Source: Orthosia cruda (Eukaryota; Arthropoda; Insecta; Lepidoptera; Noctuidae). From it: DNA of 64,000 nt. Of this stretch, positions 37,863 through 46,896 are shown one piece after another. Within the stretch, counting starts at the first letter, position 1; the number at the start of each line of letters is the position of its first letter. The DNA is taken from contig OZ059856.1 in NCBI GenBank assembly GCA_964057195.1, positions 17,614,093-17,678,092 on the forward strand, in the 5' to 3' direction. The position numbers and the translations under genes were made by a program. The notes beneath the pieces are model-generated. The model saw nothing but the letters and a program-made list of their open reading frames with translations, did not search any database and was not told the origin of the DNA.

Positions 37863-39257
37863 ATGAGCGGAATGCCTGGTGTGCGTACGCCTACACAGCG
37901 CCCGGCAACAAAATTAGACAAACCCCTCTCTAAGAGTCCACAAAAAGCGCCCGAGGAGGCAGGGCCTTCCACGCAGAGCGTGCGGAAGAGCGTGGGTGAG
38001 TGGGAAGCGGGCAGTAAAACTATTACAAAGAGGACTCCCCCTAAAAAGCCGGTCTCAACACCACCAGTATCGGCAAGGGGAGCTATATCCTTTGAGGTTG
38101 TGAGCTCGCCCCCCCCAAAAAGTAAGGTTGCCGAAGCACGAATGTGCTCGAATAAAATAAAAGCGTTAATGACGCAATCTAGGAACACCAAAAATGAAAT
38201 AAAGGTTGAGGTGAAAGCCCAGGCAGACCGATTGTACCAACTCATCAAGGAGTACGACCAGGATAACACCAAGGAACCCCCAACCCGAAGGGCCGAGAAA
38301 ACCCCCAGCCCACCTTTAGAGGCTGATGCTGAGACCGACACCACCTCCTTGAGGAAAGCTCTCGAAGAGCACAGCCGTAACCTGGCCGAAAACAGCCTAA
38401 AGATGGAGAGGTTGAAAGAGGCGCTACAGGCTAGCCAAGACCAAATGGTCACATATGCTAGCGTGGCGGCCAGTCGGCCTCCCATCCAGGCTCAGAAACC
38501 TGCCACACTCCACTCCATAGTGGTATCGGCCAGGGATGAAACGGAGACAGGCGAACAAGTCCTGGACCGGCTGAGAAAAGTGGTGAATGCCAGGGAAGGG
38601 GGGATAGCCGTCGACAAGGTTCGGAAGGCTAAAGACCGAAAGGTTATCCTGGGATGTCGTACGGAAGATGACCGTAATAGACTTAGGGAGAGACTCAGGC
38701 AGGCGCCCGAGCTGGAAGCGCAGGATATTAAAAATAAAAACCCGCAGATCATCTTGAAAGATCTAATGGCGTACAACACGAACGAGGAGATACTAAAGGC
38801 CCTCCATAACCAAAACGCACGGATCCTTAAAGATCTAAAAGACGAACAAGCGAAAATGGAGGTGCTGTATCGCAAGCGTGCCAGGAACCCGCACAGGTGC
38901 CACCTCGTTATGAGGGTCGCCACCGAGGTCTGGCGGCGCATGATCGAGGCAGGGTCGGTGCATGTGGACCTTGAGCGGGTAAGGGTCGAAGACCAGTCCC
39001 CGCTCATCCAGTGCTCGCTCTGCCTCGGTTATGGGCACAGCCGACGACTCTGCACAGATACTGTGCCAAAGTGCGGCCACTGTGGCGGTCCTCACATGAG
39101 GACGGAGTGCGCGGACTGGAGCGCAGGCCTGCCTCCTTCGTGTTGTAACTGCACGCGTGCTAACTATGACAATTCTGGTCATAACGCTTTCAGCTCGGAG
39201 TGCTTGGTTAGAAGAAGGTGGGAAGCAATAGCTCGATCCGCCATAGCATATTGCTAA
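37863..39257 (+). CDS. ORF1 gag-like protein (element C), 464 aa
   Basis: ATG at 37863, stop at 39257. The N-terminal 90 residues are Pro/Ser/Lys-rich. Charged helical stretches at about 90-210 (for example SLRKALEEHSRNLAENSLKM) suggest a coiled coil. A domain at about 220-330 (HSIVV to ILKDLM) looks like the RRM-like fold of LINE gag proteins. Three zinc knuckles span C384 to C447: CX2CX4HX4C, CX2CX3HX4C and CX2CX9HX6C, the R1-clade triplet. It is likely to bind element RNA. It has no close resemblance to ORF1 of A or B beyond this plan. Confidence 0.88.
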   Translation: MSGMPGVRTPTQRPATKLDKPLSKSPQKAPEEAGPSTQSVRKSVGEWEAGSKTITKRTPPKKPVSTPPVSARGAISFEVVSSPPPKSKVAEARMCSNKIKALMTQSRNTKNEIKVEVKAQADRLYQLIKEYDQDNTKEPPTRRAEKTPSPPLEADAETDTTSLRKALEEHSRNLAENSLKMERLKEALQASQDQMVTYASVAASRPPIQAQKPATLHSIVVSARDETETGEQVLDRLRKVVNAREGGIAVDKVRKAKDRKVILGCRTEDDRNRLRERLRQAPELEAQDIKNKNPQIILKDLMAYNTNEEILKALHNQNARILKDLKDEQAKMEVLYRKRARNPHRCHLVMRVATEVWRRMIEAGSVHVDLERVRVEDQSPLIQCSLCLGYGHSRRLCTDTVPKCGHCGGPHMRTECADWSAGLPPSCCNCTRANYDNSGHNAFSSECLVRRRWEAIARSAIAYC

Positions 39258-39303
39258 GGGCGCCCCGGGAACTCCTGTCCAACAAACAGCAAGAACATAC
39301 CGA

Positions 39304-42300
39304 GTGGCCCAAGCGAATTTACAGCGAAAGGAACTGGCAACCACCGAACTCTTTTTAGAGGCCAGTGAACGCAAGATCTCGTGGGCACTGATCCAGGAGC
39401 CGTACGTGGGTGGAGCACGAAGTATGAAGAGCTACCGTGGAGCGAGAGTCTACCAGTGCGAGGTTGATGGAAGTGGGAGGGTAAAGGCGGCGATCGCCGT
39501 CTTTGATCATGACTTGGACGTCATACCCTACCCGAAACTCACCACAAACAACATCGTTGTGGTGGGGATCCGGACCAAAGCCTGGGAAATCGCAGTAGTC
39601 TCCTATTACTTCGAGCCAGACCAACCCATAGGGCCATACTTGGACCAGATGACCCGGATCCAATCGGAAGTGGCCACCGGTAGATTGTTGATAGGTGGCG
39701 ACGCGAACGCGAAAAGTGCCTGGTGGGGCAGCATCAAGGAGGACCCCAGGGGAGAGGAAATGTCCGCTACCCTGGAAGAGTTGGAGCTTCAGGTACTGAA
39801 TACTGGTGACGCTCCCACATTTGACACGGTCAGAGGTGGTCGAGCGTACAAAAGCCATGTAGACGTCACGGCATGTTCGCTCGACCTTTTTGACCGAGTG
39901 GACGGCTGGCGGGTGGACACAGGAGCAACGTCCTCGGACCACAACACGATCTTCTTTAACGTGAACTTAAAAAGAGATAAAGGTATTCACATACAGAGGA
40001 CTACCAGAAAATATAATACTAGAAAAGCCGACTGGGATAAATTTAAAGTAAAATTGGGAGCATCAAAATTTGAAAATAATATTAATCTAGAAAGACTAAG
40101 GGAAATAAAAAGTAAAACAGAGTTAGAAGAACTAATAGTAGATTATAATAGAGCGATCTCAGAGGCATGTGAGACAGCAATTCCAAAGGTGAATAACAAA
40201 ATTAAACTTACCTGTCCGTGGTGGTCCGAGGAGCTCGCTGTAAAGAAGAAGGAGGTGGCTCGGAGGAAGCACCGCATCCGAAATGCCGCGCCGGTCCGGC
40301 GAGCGATGGTCGTCGACGAGTACCTGAAAGCAAAAGAAGATTATGAGATGCAGGCTAAGAAAGCCCAAGTCGCCAGTTGGAAGGAGTTCTGCCGGAAACA
40401 GGATCGGGAAGGGGTCTGGGAGGGTATCTACAGGATCATCGGTAGGACCGCCAGAAGACAGGAGGAACTGACCCTATGCTGCGATGGTGCATTTCTCAAT
40501 CCGAGTGAATCGGCCGCCCTACTTGCAGATACGTTCTACCCCAAAGACAGAGTAGACCAGGACAACGCTGACCACAGGCGAATTAGAGAAGCAGCCAGCC
40601 AAGTAAATGAATGGGCCCATGATGAATATCATGACCCATCATTTACGACGCTGGAGCTGAAGACCGCCGTGGCAGGTTTCAATCCCAAAAAGGCACCAGG
40701 AGGGGACGGACTGACTTCTGACATCTGCAGTCAAGCGATCCACCAGGACCCGGAGTTGTTCCTTGCCCTTTACAACAAGTGCCTCGATCTGGCGCACTTT
40801 CCAGAGATCTGGAAGGAGGCTACGGTCGTGGTCCTTCGGAAGCCGGGCAAGGACAACTACCTCACCCCCAAGGCATACCGACCAATCGGTCTGTTGCCTG
40901 TTCTGGGGAAGGTCCTGGAGAGGATGGTCGTAGCGCGTCTAAAGTGGCAGCTCGTACCGCGATTTAGTACCCGCCAGTTTGGCTTTATGCCCCAGAGGAG
41001 CACCGAGGACGCCCTCTATACTCTAATGAAGCACGTACAGGACAAGTTAAGGCTGAAGAAGCTAATTGTCCTGGTGTCATTGGATATAGAGGGGGCCTTC
41101 GATAGCGCTTGGTGGCCAGCTATAAAGGTCAGACTGGCTGAGGAAAAGTGTCCGGTCAACATCAGGCGGCTGATAGACAGCTATCTTGACAGTAGGAAGG
41201 TACGGGTTCGGTATGCAGGGGAGGAATGCACGAGAGAGACTGACAAGGGCTGCGTTCAAGGGTCAATAGGCGGCCCAATCCTGTGGAACCTCCTCCTAGA
41301 CTCACTATTGCAGGAGTTAGAGCGGCGCGGGATCTTCGTGCAGGCGTTCGCGGATGACATCGTCTTGGTCGTGGATGGGGACACGGCGACTGAAGTCTCT
41401 AGAACCGCCAATGCAGCCCTCGCCCATGTTCAGGATTGGGGTGTCCGAAATAAGCTGAAGTTCGCACCGCACAAAACCTGTGCGATGGTGGTAACCAACA
41501 AGCTTAAGTACGACACTCCAATACTGAGCATGGCCGGGGTCGACATCGGTATGGTCAGAAAAATGAAGTTGCTGGGTCTAACCATAGACGATAAGCTCAC
41601 TTTCAGTGAGCATGCCGCGAACGTCTGCAAGAGGGCAGCTGATATTTACAAACAGCTATCCCGCGCCGCTAAAGTTAGCTGGGGATTGAGTGCAGACATC
41701 ATACACACCATCTACACAGCCACAATTGAACCCACAGTTACGTACGCGGCCGCTGCCTGGGCACCCGCCACGAAAAAGGTTGGGATACGGAAGAAGCTAA
41801 GCTCTGTCCAACGAGGATTCGCTCAGAAGCTCTGCAAATCTTACCGCACTGTCTCTCTGAACTCGGCACTGGCACTGTCTGGGATACTGCCTCTAGACCT
41901 GCGCATACAAGAGGCAGCCGCCCTGTATGTAGCAAGGAGAGGGTCATCCCGGTTTGTGCCAGGAGATAGGGAGATCGAGAGTGCGGTAAGATTTGCGAAA
42001 GCCCCTCACCCAGCTACGCAAATGCCCCTCGAATTCATGTGCCTGGCGGATCGAGAGTTGCTAGCCAGCAACAATGCGCAGACGGTGCGTATATTCACCG
42101 ACGGCAGCAAAATTGAGGGGAAGGTCGGAGCCGCATTATCCATTTGGGATAATGATGGTGAAGTCCGGAGCCTCAAGCTTTGCCTTGCCGCGTACTGCAC
42201 CGTCTACCAGGCGGAACTCTTGGCCATTTCGAAAGCGACGGAGATAATCCTCGCGCGGCAAGAAGCGAGCTATGGCTTGTACAGCGACTCAATGTCAGCA

Positions 42301-42948
42301 TTGCAGACGCTTGCAAACCATGGCTCTCTCCATCCCCTGGCAGTCCACGCGCGCGCCAATTTGGCTCAAGCCCTGGTCCAGAACAAAGCTGTGTCTTTGT
42401 TCTGGGTCAAGGCCCACGCGGGCCTGCCGGGGAATGAGCGAGCGGACGAGCTAGCCAAGGAAGCAGCATTGTCGTCACGGAGGAAGCCGGACTACGACCA
42501 GTGTCCGATTTCATTTATCAAGCGACAGATCCGTTCGGAATCGCTCGATGAATGGAATCGGAGATATGTGTCGGGCGAGACAGCTTCCGTGACGAAAATG
42601 TTTCTTCCGGACGCAATAGTGGCATTCCGTATTGTGAAAAAGGTACGGCCCTCAGGCGTTCTCACGCAGGTTTTGACGGGGCACGGTGGGTTCTCTGAAT
42701 ACTTGAATCGCTTCAAGTGTAAGGAGAGCCCATCGTGTGTCTGCGACCCTAGCGTGCCAGAAAATGTCCAGCACATAATTGTAGAATGCCCGTTATTTAT
42801 CAGGGAGCGCTACCAACTTGAATGTGAGCTGGACAAAAAACTGACGAACGAAAGTATCTGTGGGTTCATGACAAAGCAATATAGGGAAAGGTTCCTGACG
42901 TACTGCCTTAAAGTAGCTACTGTGGTGATAGATAGGAACAAGACCTGA
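39304..42948 (+). CDS. ORF2 endonuclease-RT-RNase H polyprotein (element C), 1214 aa from GTG
   Basis: The frame is open from 39247, and the first in-frame ATG is well inside the endonuclease. The natural beginning is GTG at 39304, just before the conserved QAN. The APE endonuclease has N5, E32, GGDANAKS and SDH at 211-213. The RT has KAPGGDGL, YRPIGLLPVLGKVLE, QFGFMPQRST, SLDIEGAFDSA, KGCVQGSIGGPILW and the catalytic FADD at 682-685. A C-terminal RNase H has D933, E971, D995, H1038 and D1048. A final Cys/His motif reads CVCD-QHIIVEC. All active-site residues are present. ORF1 lies 46 nt upstream in another frame (+1). Confidence 0.9.
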   Translation: MAQANLQRKELATTELFLEASERKISWALIQEPYVGGARSMKSYRGARVYQCEVDGSGRVKAAIAVFDHDLDVIPYPKLTTNNIVVVGIRTKAWEIAVVSYYFEPDQPIGPYLDQMTRIQSEVATGRLLIGGDANAKSAWWGSIKEDPRGEEMSATLEELELQVLNTGDAPTFDTVRGGRAYKSHVDVTACSLDLFDRVDGWRVDTGATSSDHNTIFFNVNLKRDKGIHIQRTTRKYNTRKADWDKFKVKLGASKFENNINLERLREIKSKTELEELIVDYNRAISEACETAIPKVNNKIKLTCPWWSEELAVKKKEVARRKHRIRNAAPVRRAMVVDEYLKAKEDYEMQAKKAQVASWKEFCRKQDREGVWEGIYRIIGRTARRQEELTLCCDGAFLNPSESAALLADTFYPKDRVDQDNADHRRIREAASQVNEWAHDEYHDPSFTTLELKTAVAGFNPKKAPGGDGLTSDICSQAIHQDPELFLALYNKCLDLAHFPEIWKEATVVVLRKPGKDNYLTPKAYRPIGLLPVLGKVLERMVVARLKWQLVPRFSTRQFGFMPQRSTEDALYTLMKHVQDKLRLKKLIVLVSLDIEGAFDSAWWPAIKVRLAEEKCPVNIRRLIDSYLDSRKVRVRYAGEECTRETDKGCVQGSIGGPILWNLLLDSLLQELERRGIFVQAFADDIVLVVDGDTATEVSRTANAALAHVQDWGVRNKLKFAPHKTCAMVVTNKLKYDTPILSMAGVDIGMVRKMKLLGLTIDDKLTFSEHAANVCKRAADIYKQLSRAAKVSWGLSADIIHTIYTATIEPTVTYAAAAWAPATKKVGIRKKLSSVQRGFAQKLCKSYRTVSLNSALALSGILPLDLRIQEAAALYVARRGSSRFVPGDREIESAVRFAKAPHPATQMPLEFMCLADRELLASNNAQTVRIFTDGSKIEGKVGAALSIWDNDGEVRSLKLCLAAYCTVYQAELLAISKATEIILARQEASYGLYSDSMSALQTLANHGSLHPLAVHARANLAQALVQNKAVSLFWVKAHAGLPGNERADELAKEAALSSRRKPDYDQCPISFIKRQIRSESLDEWNRRYVSGETASVTKMFLPDAIVAFRIVKKVRPSGVLTQVLTGHGGFSEYLNRFKCKESPSCVCDPSVPENVQHIIVECPLFIRERYQLECELDKKLTNESICGFMTKQYRERFLTYCLKVATVVIDRNKT

Positions 42949-43485
42949 AGCGCACTGTGCTTCGTTAATATGTCAGAATATTTTAAAACGTAAGCACAGA
43001 ATGCAGCACAGCTATCTGTCACCAGCAGTATGTTAGGTAGTACCTAACTGTTTTTTTTTTTTATTTTGCCTGTGATAAAATGTTTTTGATGAGATTACTG
43101 TGATACTGCACTTTATATGTTTTAATTATCCCTAAGTTTTAAATTATTTGCACCTTTTATGTTTTATCCCTTTGTGTTATTTCACTGTGATATTTGTGAT
43201 GGAATTATGTTTTATCTAATGTTTTAATTTTTTTTTGTGATAATCTGAATTTCTACTATTGTAATTAATTGTACCATGTCTCATTTACCCTAACTGTTTT
43301 TTAAATAAAGTATGCCCATAAAGTAGATTAAATAATGTGGGCATCCCACCCACAGAATGAAAGATGATGAATGCAAGAAAGATTAAGTATGAAGGATGAA
43401 AGTGCGAGAGGCATGCAAGCGAGAACTGGTATGAAAGAAGTTGAGCACATAATAGGCGCCAAATTTTGTGGCGGGATTAGTGTAT

Positions 43486-43519
<34 letters not shown>
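42949..43519 (+). other. 3' UTR and poly(A) of element C
   Basis: About 540 nt of AT-rich non-coding sequence with T runs, an AATAAA at about 43302, and a final GGCGCCAAATTTTGTGGCGG segment. It ends in 30 A. No resemblance to the 3' UTRs of A or B was seen. Confidence 0.75.
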
Positions 43520-43522
<3 letters not shown>

Positions 43523-43536
43523 AACCTAACCTAACC
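43520..43536. repeat. Telomeric repeat tract between two facing 3' ends
   Basis: CCTAACCTAACCTAACC sits between the poly(A) of element C and the poly(T) of element D, so two opposite-strand insertions face each other across 17 bp. Confidence 0.92.
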
Positions 43537-45280
43537 TTTTTTTTTTTTTTTTTTTTTTGATCACCCAGGTAAAATTCCTCACGAATACGCAGTGGGCCGG
43601 GGGAACCACTGCGTTATGTGGGGTTTGCACCCACTAAAAACCTGGAGCATTCCTTCATTCGCCTACGGGGCTGCGGGACCCACAAGGCTTGCAACCGCAT
43701 GCCCCGCTGGCGTCGCTCCGCAACGGAGCCCTTCTTTTCGGGACGGGGCAGAGTCCCAGAGTGTTTAGGACCCTGCCCCGTCACATTCCACCTCCAACTG
43801 TTTCTCTCCTCCTAGCACCGAGGCGCCCAGGAATGCCAGGGCGTCTCGGCGTCTGGTGCGCGGGACCTTTGTGTGGACGGAGGATCCCCCGATCCTCCGC
43901 CCACGGTCCCAGACCTTAGTGCAGCATTCGGCCTGCAAAGGCTTGACGCCGCCTTCCGCGTCTGCGGCGGCGCATCGGGGCCGAGTCGACGTCGTCTTCC
44001 CGGTCCCGCTCCGCCGCCTCCTTCCGCGACATAATTTCGACACTGAATGTCGCGACCGCCTGCCATGATTCATCGCTGTCGACCATCTCTCTGAGCAGGG
44101 CCGACAGCGACAAGTCATTCCCGACAGTCGCGGACAGGGCGGCGCGAGGGACCGCCCACGCAGGGCACTCCTCGCGCGTGTGTTGCGCCGTGTCCGCGAC
44201 TCCCGCCGCACAATGATGACACACCTCGTACGGCTCCCTTCCTGCCACCCGACACAGGTATCTGCCAAAGCAACCGTGCCCGGTGATCATCTGTGTCAGG
44301 TGGAAGGAGAGAGCTCCGTGCCGCCGCTCGAGCCACTCGCGAAGAAAGGGTCGAATGGCGGCCACGAACTCTCGGCTCGCCTCCGACCCCTCCAATCGGG
44401 CCGCCCACTTCCGCAGGAGAGTGTCGCGCGCCTCCTCCTTCCAGTGACGAATCTCCCGCGGATGGGGACGGTCGCCACCCGCAATCGCCTCTTTCATTCG
44501 CCAGTACGCCGCAGCGAGTACCTCGGCATCGAGGTCCCACGGCGGCGTACCGGCGAGCACACACGCGCCGACGCACGACACGGTGCGGTACGCCCGGGCC
44601 ACCCTGAGCGCCATGGCGCGCTGCGGTCTGCGCAGCACTGCCAGGTTCAGATTCGTCAAGGCGCATCCTGCCCATATTGGCGCCCCATAGAGCGCCATGG
44701 AGCGCACCGGGAAGCGAGAGGTCCCGCCCGGCATCTCCTCAGGGCACGGCGCAGCTACGCCCCCGCTGGGCACACCTAGACGGTGTGCTGCGCCGTACCC
44801 TCCACCGCTCCTGACCATAATGGTCCCCGCGTAGCAGCATCTGGCCCGCGAAGGCCAGATGCCGCCCTCCGCCTGTGCGGCGGCGCGTCGAGACCGACGC
44901 TCCGCCGCCCCCTTCTTCCACCGACTTGTCCCTGCCGACCATCCCACGCCAAAGGAGGGTCGGCAACGACAAGCCATCACCTCCTACCTACCCAACCTAG
45001 CTAAACTACCTACCCAAACTAGCCTACCCAACCTAACTTATCCCGCCCCAGCCCAACCCCTGTGTCGCGTCTGGAGTGTCCCCTGCTAATCAGGGGAACA
45101 CCCAGAGCGACATCCCCCCCCCTGTCAGGTATTCGCCACCGCCAACAAGAACCCACGAATGGGAATTTATTGACGGTGCCCGGGGTGCACCAGCCCAGCG
45201 AGTTGCTCTTCCCCCCGGACGTATCCGAAAGAGACCAGCAACCAACTAGGCCAACGTGGAGGTTACCTGACCCGCACCCC
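43537..45280 (-). mobile_element. D: family A 3' end joined to U-type 5' half
   Basis: The poly(T) 43537-43558 starts a 3' UTR unlike that of B and U (GATCACCCAGGTAAAATTCC). It is followed by the family A ORF2 C-terminus up to 44706. At 44706/44707 the sequence switches to the U-type ORF2 remnant, telomere-like tract and 5' leader, ending at 45280. It is thus a non-autonomous chimera with an A-type 3' end, the counterpart of the U units with their B-type 3' end. Confidence 0.75.
43916..44706 (-). pseudogene. ORF2 C-terminal part (family A)
   Basis: About 263 residues, from RSMALYGAPIWAG to a stop at 43916. This is the region after the RT thumb, with the C-terminal motif CHHCAAGVADTAQHTREEC (CX2CX9HX4C form) and an Arg-rich end (RRRRRGRRRQAFAGRM). 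The first 25 or so residues overlap the last family A residues preserved at 2990-3071, which links this fragment to family A. The open frame upstream (to 44980) is U-type sequence read by chance. Confidence 0.8.
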
Positions 45281-45299
45281 AACCTAACCTAACCTAACC
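45281..45299. repeat. Telomeric repeat tract between D and U10
   Basis: AACCT x3 plus AACC. Confidence 0.9.
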
Positions 45300-46534
45300 T
45301 TTTTTTTTTTTTTTTTTTTTTTTTTGATCTCGCTGGGAAAAAATGCATTACGCATACCCGCCCATTGGGGGAATGGGGGGGCTATGTGGGACTCCCCGGG
45401 CAAGCCCGGTATACCCACTAAAATAACCCAGCGGCACTCCCGCACCGTCTGAATGGAGGAGGACTGGGAAACCGGCACAGCCTTTACCTCCAGTCCTCCG
45501 CCGACGACCGCCCGCCTTTTAGTGCAGGCCCTTCACGCCCCTCCCTCAGTGGAGGGGCCCGGGAACGACCGCGAGTGCTCGGCCGTTCCCGCCCGCAAGG
45601 GTGGTGACTAGTGCAATGCAGGCTAAGGCGGCCCCCACGCCCGTCGCCCGCTAGTCACCACCAGGAGGTGGAAGGAAACGATCGTACGACCGCCCCCTTC
45701 CACCCCCTCTCCGCCACCCCCTTTTGCGACATGGCGTCCTCGCAAAAGGGGGACAACCGCCGCCCAGGACCCCCCACCCCCCAGCATGGAATTCACCACA
45801 CCGGGAAGCGAGAGGTCCCGCCCGACAACTCCGTCAGTGCACAGCGCAGCTACGCCCCCGCTGGGCACACCTAGACGGTGTGCTGCGCCATGCACTCCAC
45901 CGCGCTGGACCTTTACGGCCCCACCGTTGCGGCATCTGGCCCGCGAAGGCAAGATGCCGCAACCGCCGCCCAGGACCCCCCACCCCCCAGCATGGAATTC
46001 ACCACACCGGGAAGCGAGAGGTCCCGCCCGACAACTCCTCAGGGCACGGCGCAGCTACGCCCCCGCTGGGCACACCTAGACGGTGTGCTGCGCCGTGCCC
46101 TCCACCGCCCCTGACCTTTACGGTCCCCCGCGTGTGCGGCGGCGCGTCGAGACCGACGCTCCGCCGCCTCCTCCTTCCATTGACTTGTCCCCGCCGACCA
46201 TTCCACGCCAAAGGAGGGCCGGCAACGACAAGTCATCGCCACCTACCTACCTACCCAACCTAATTTAACCTACCTACCCAAACTAGCCTACCCAACCTAG
46301 CCCCCCTATATCGCGTCTGGAGTGTCCCCTGCTAATCAGGGGAACACCCAGAGCGACATCCCCCCCTGTCAGGTATTCGCCACCGCCAACAAGAACCCAC
46401 GAATGGGAAGTTATTGACGGTCTCCGGGGTGCACCAGCCCAGCGGGTTGCTCTTCCCCCCGGACGTATCCGAAAGAGACCAGCAACCAACTAGGCCAACG
46501 TGGAGGTTACCTGACCCGCACCCCACCCCACCCC
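45300..46534 (-). mobile_element. U10: non-autonomous unit with internal 206-bp duplication
   Basis: U layout with the CAGCATGGAATTC segment twice (45785 and 45991). The first copy is diverged (GTCAGTGCACAGCGC), and the GCATCTGGCC-type repeat is imperfect. The 5' leader has TCTCCGGGG for GCCCGGGG. The poly(T) runs 45300-45325. Confidence 0.75.
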
Positions 46535-46553
46535 AACCTAACCTAACCTAACC
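46535..46553. repeat. Telomeric repeat tract between U10 and B4
   Basis: AACCT x3 plus AACC, after three CCCCA repeats at the end of U10. Confidence 0.9.
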
Positions 46554-46896
46554 TTTTTTTTTTTTTTTTTTTTTTTTTGATCACGCTGGGAAAAAATGCA
46601 TTACGCATACCCACCCATTGGGGGAATGGGGGGGCTATGTGGGACTCCCCGGGCAAGCAAGCCCGGTATACCCACTAAAATAACCCAGCGGCACTCCCGC
46701 ATCGTCTGTGTGGAGGAGGACTGGGAAACCGGCACAGCCTTGACAACCAGTCCTCCGCCGACGACCGCCCGCCTTTACGGCAGGCCCTTCACGCCCCTCC
46801 CTTAGTCCCGGGAACGAACGCGAGTGCTCGGCCGTTCCCGCCCGAGGGTGGTGACTGTGCAATGCAGACGAGAGGCGCCCCCGCGCCTGTCGCCCG

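Larger units (their letters stand above)
34540..43519 (+). mobile_element. Element C: 9-kb plus-strand telomeric LINE with RNase H
   Basis: One complete-looking element flanked on both sides by CCTAA repeats: AACC before it and, after a poly(A) of 30 (43490-43519), CCTAACC. It lies opposite to all B and U elements. It has a 3.3-kb AT-rich 5' region, ORF1, ORF2 with EN, RT and RNase H, and a 0.54-kb 3' UTR. Codon and base usage are far less GC-rich than in A and B. The orientation is the one I recall for TRAS elements; clade assignment within the R1, LOA and I relatives is not certain. Confidence 0.85.

Noticed and set aside
37850..38485. Minus-strand frame of 211 codons opposite element C ORF1
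   Set aside because: Antisense of a convincing gag ORF with zinc knuckles.
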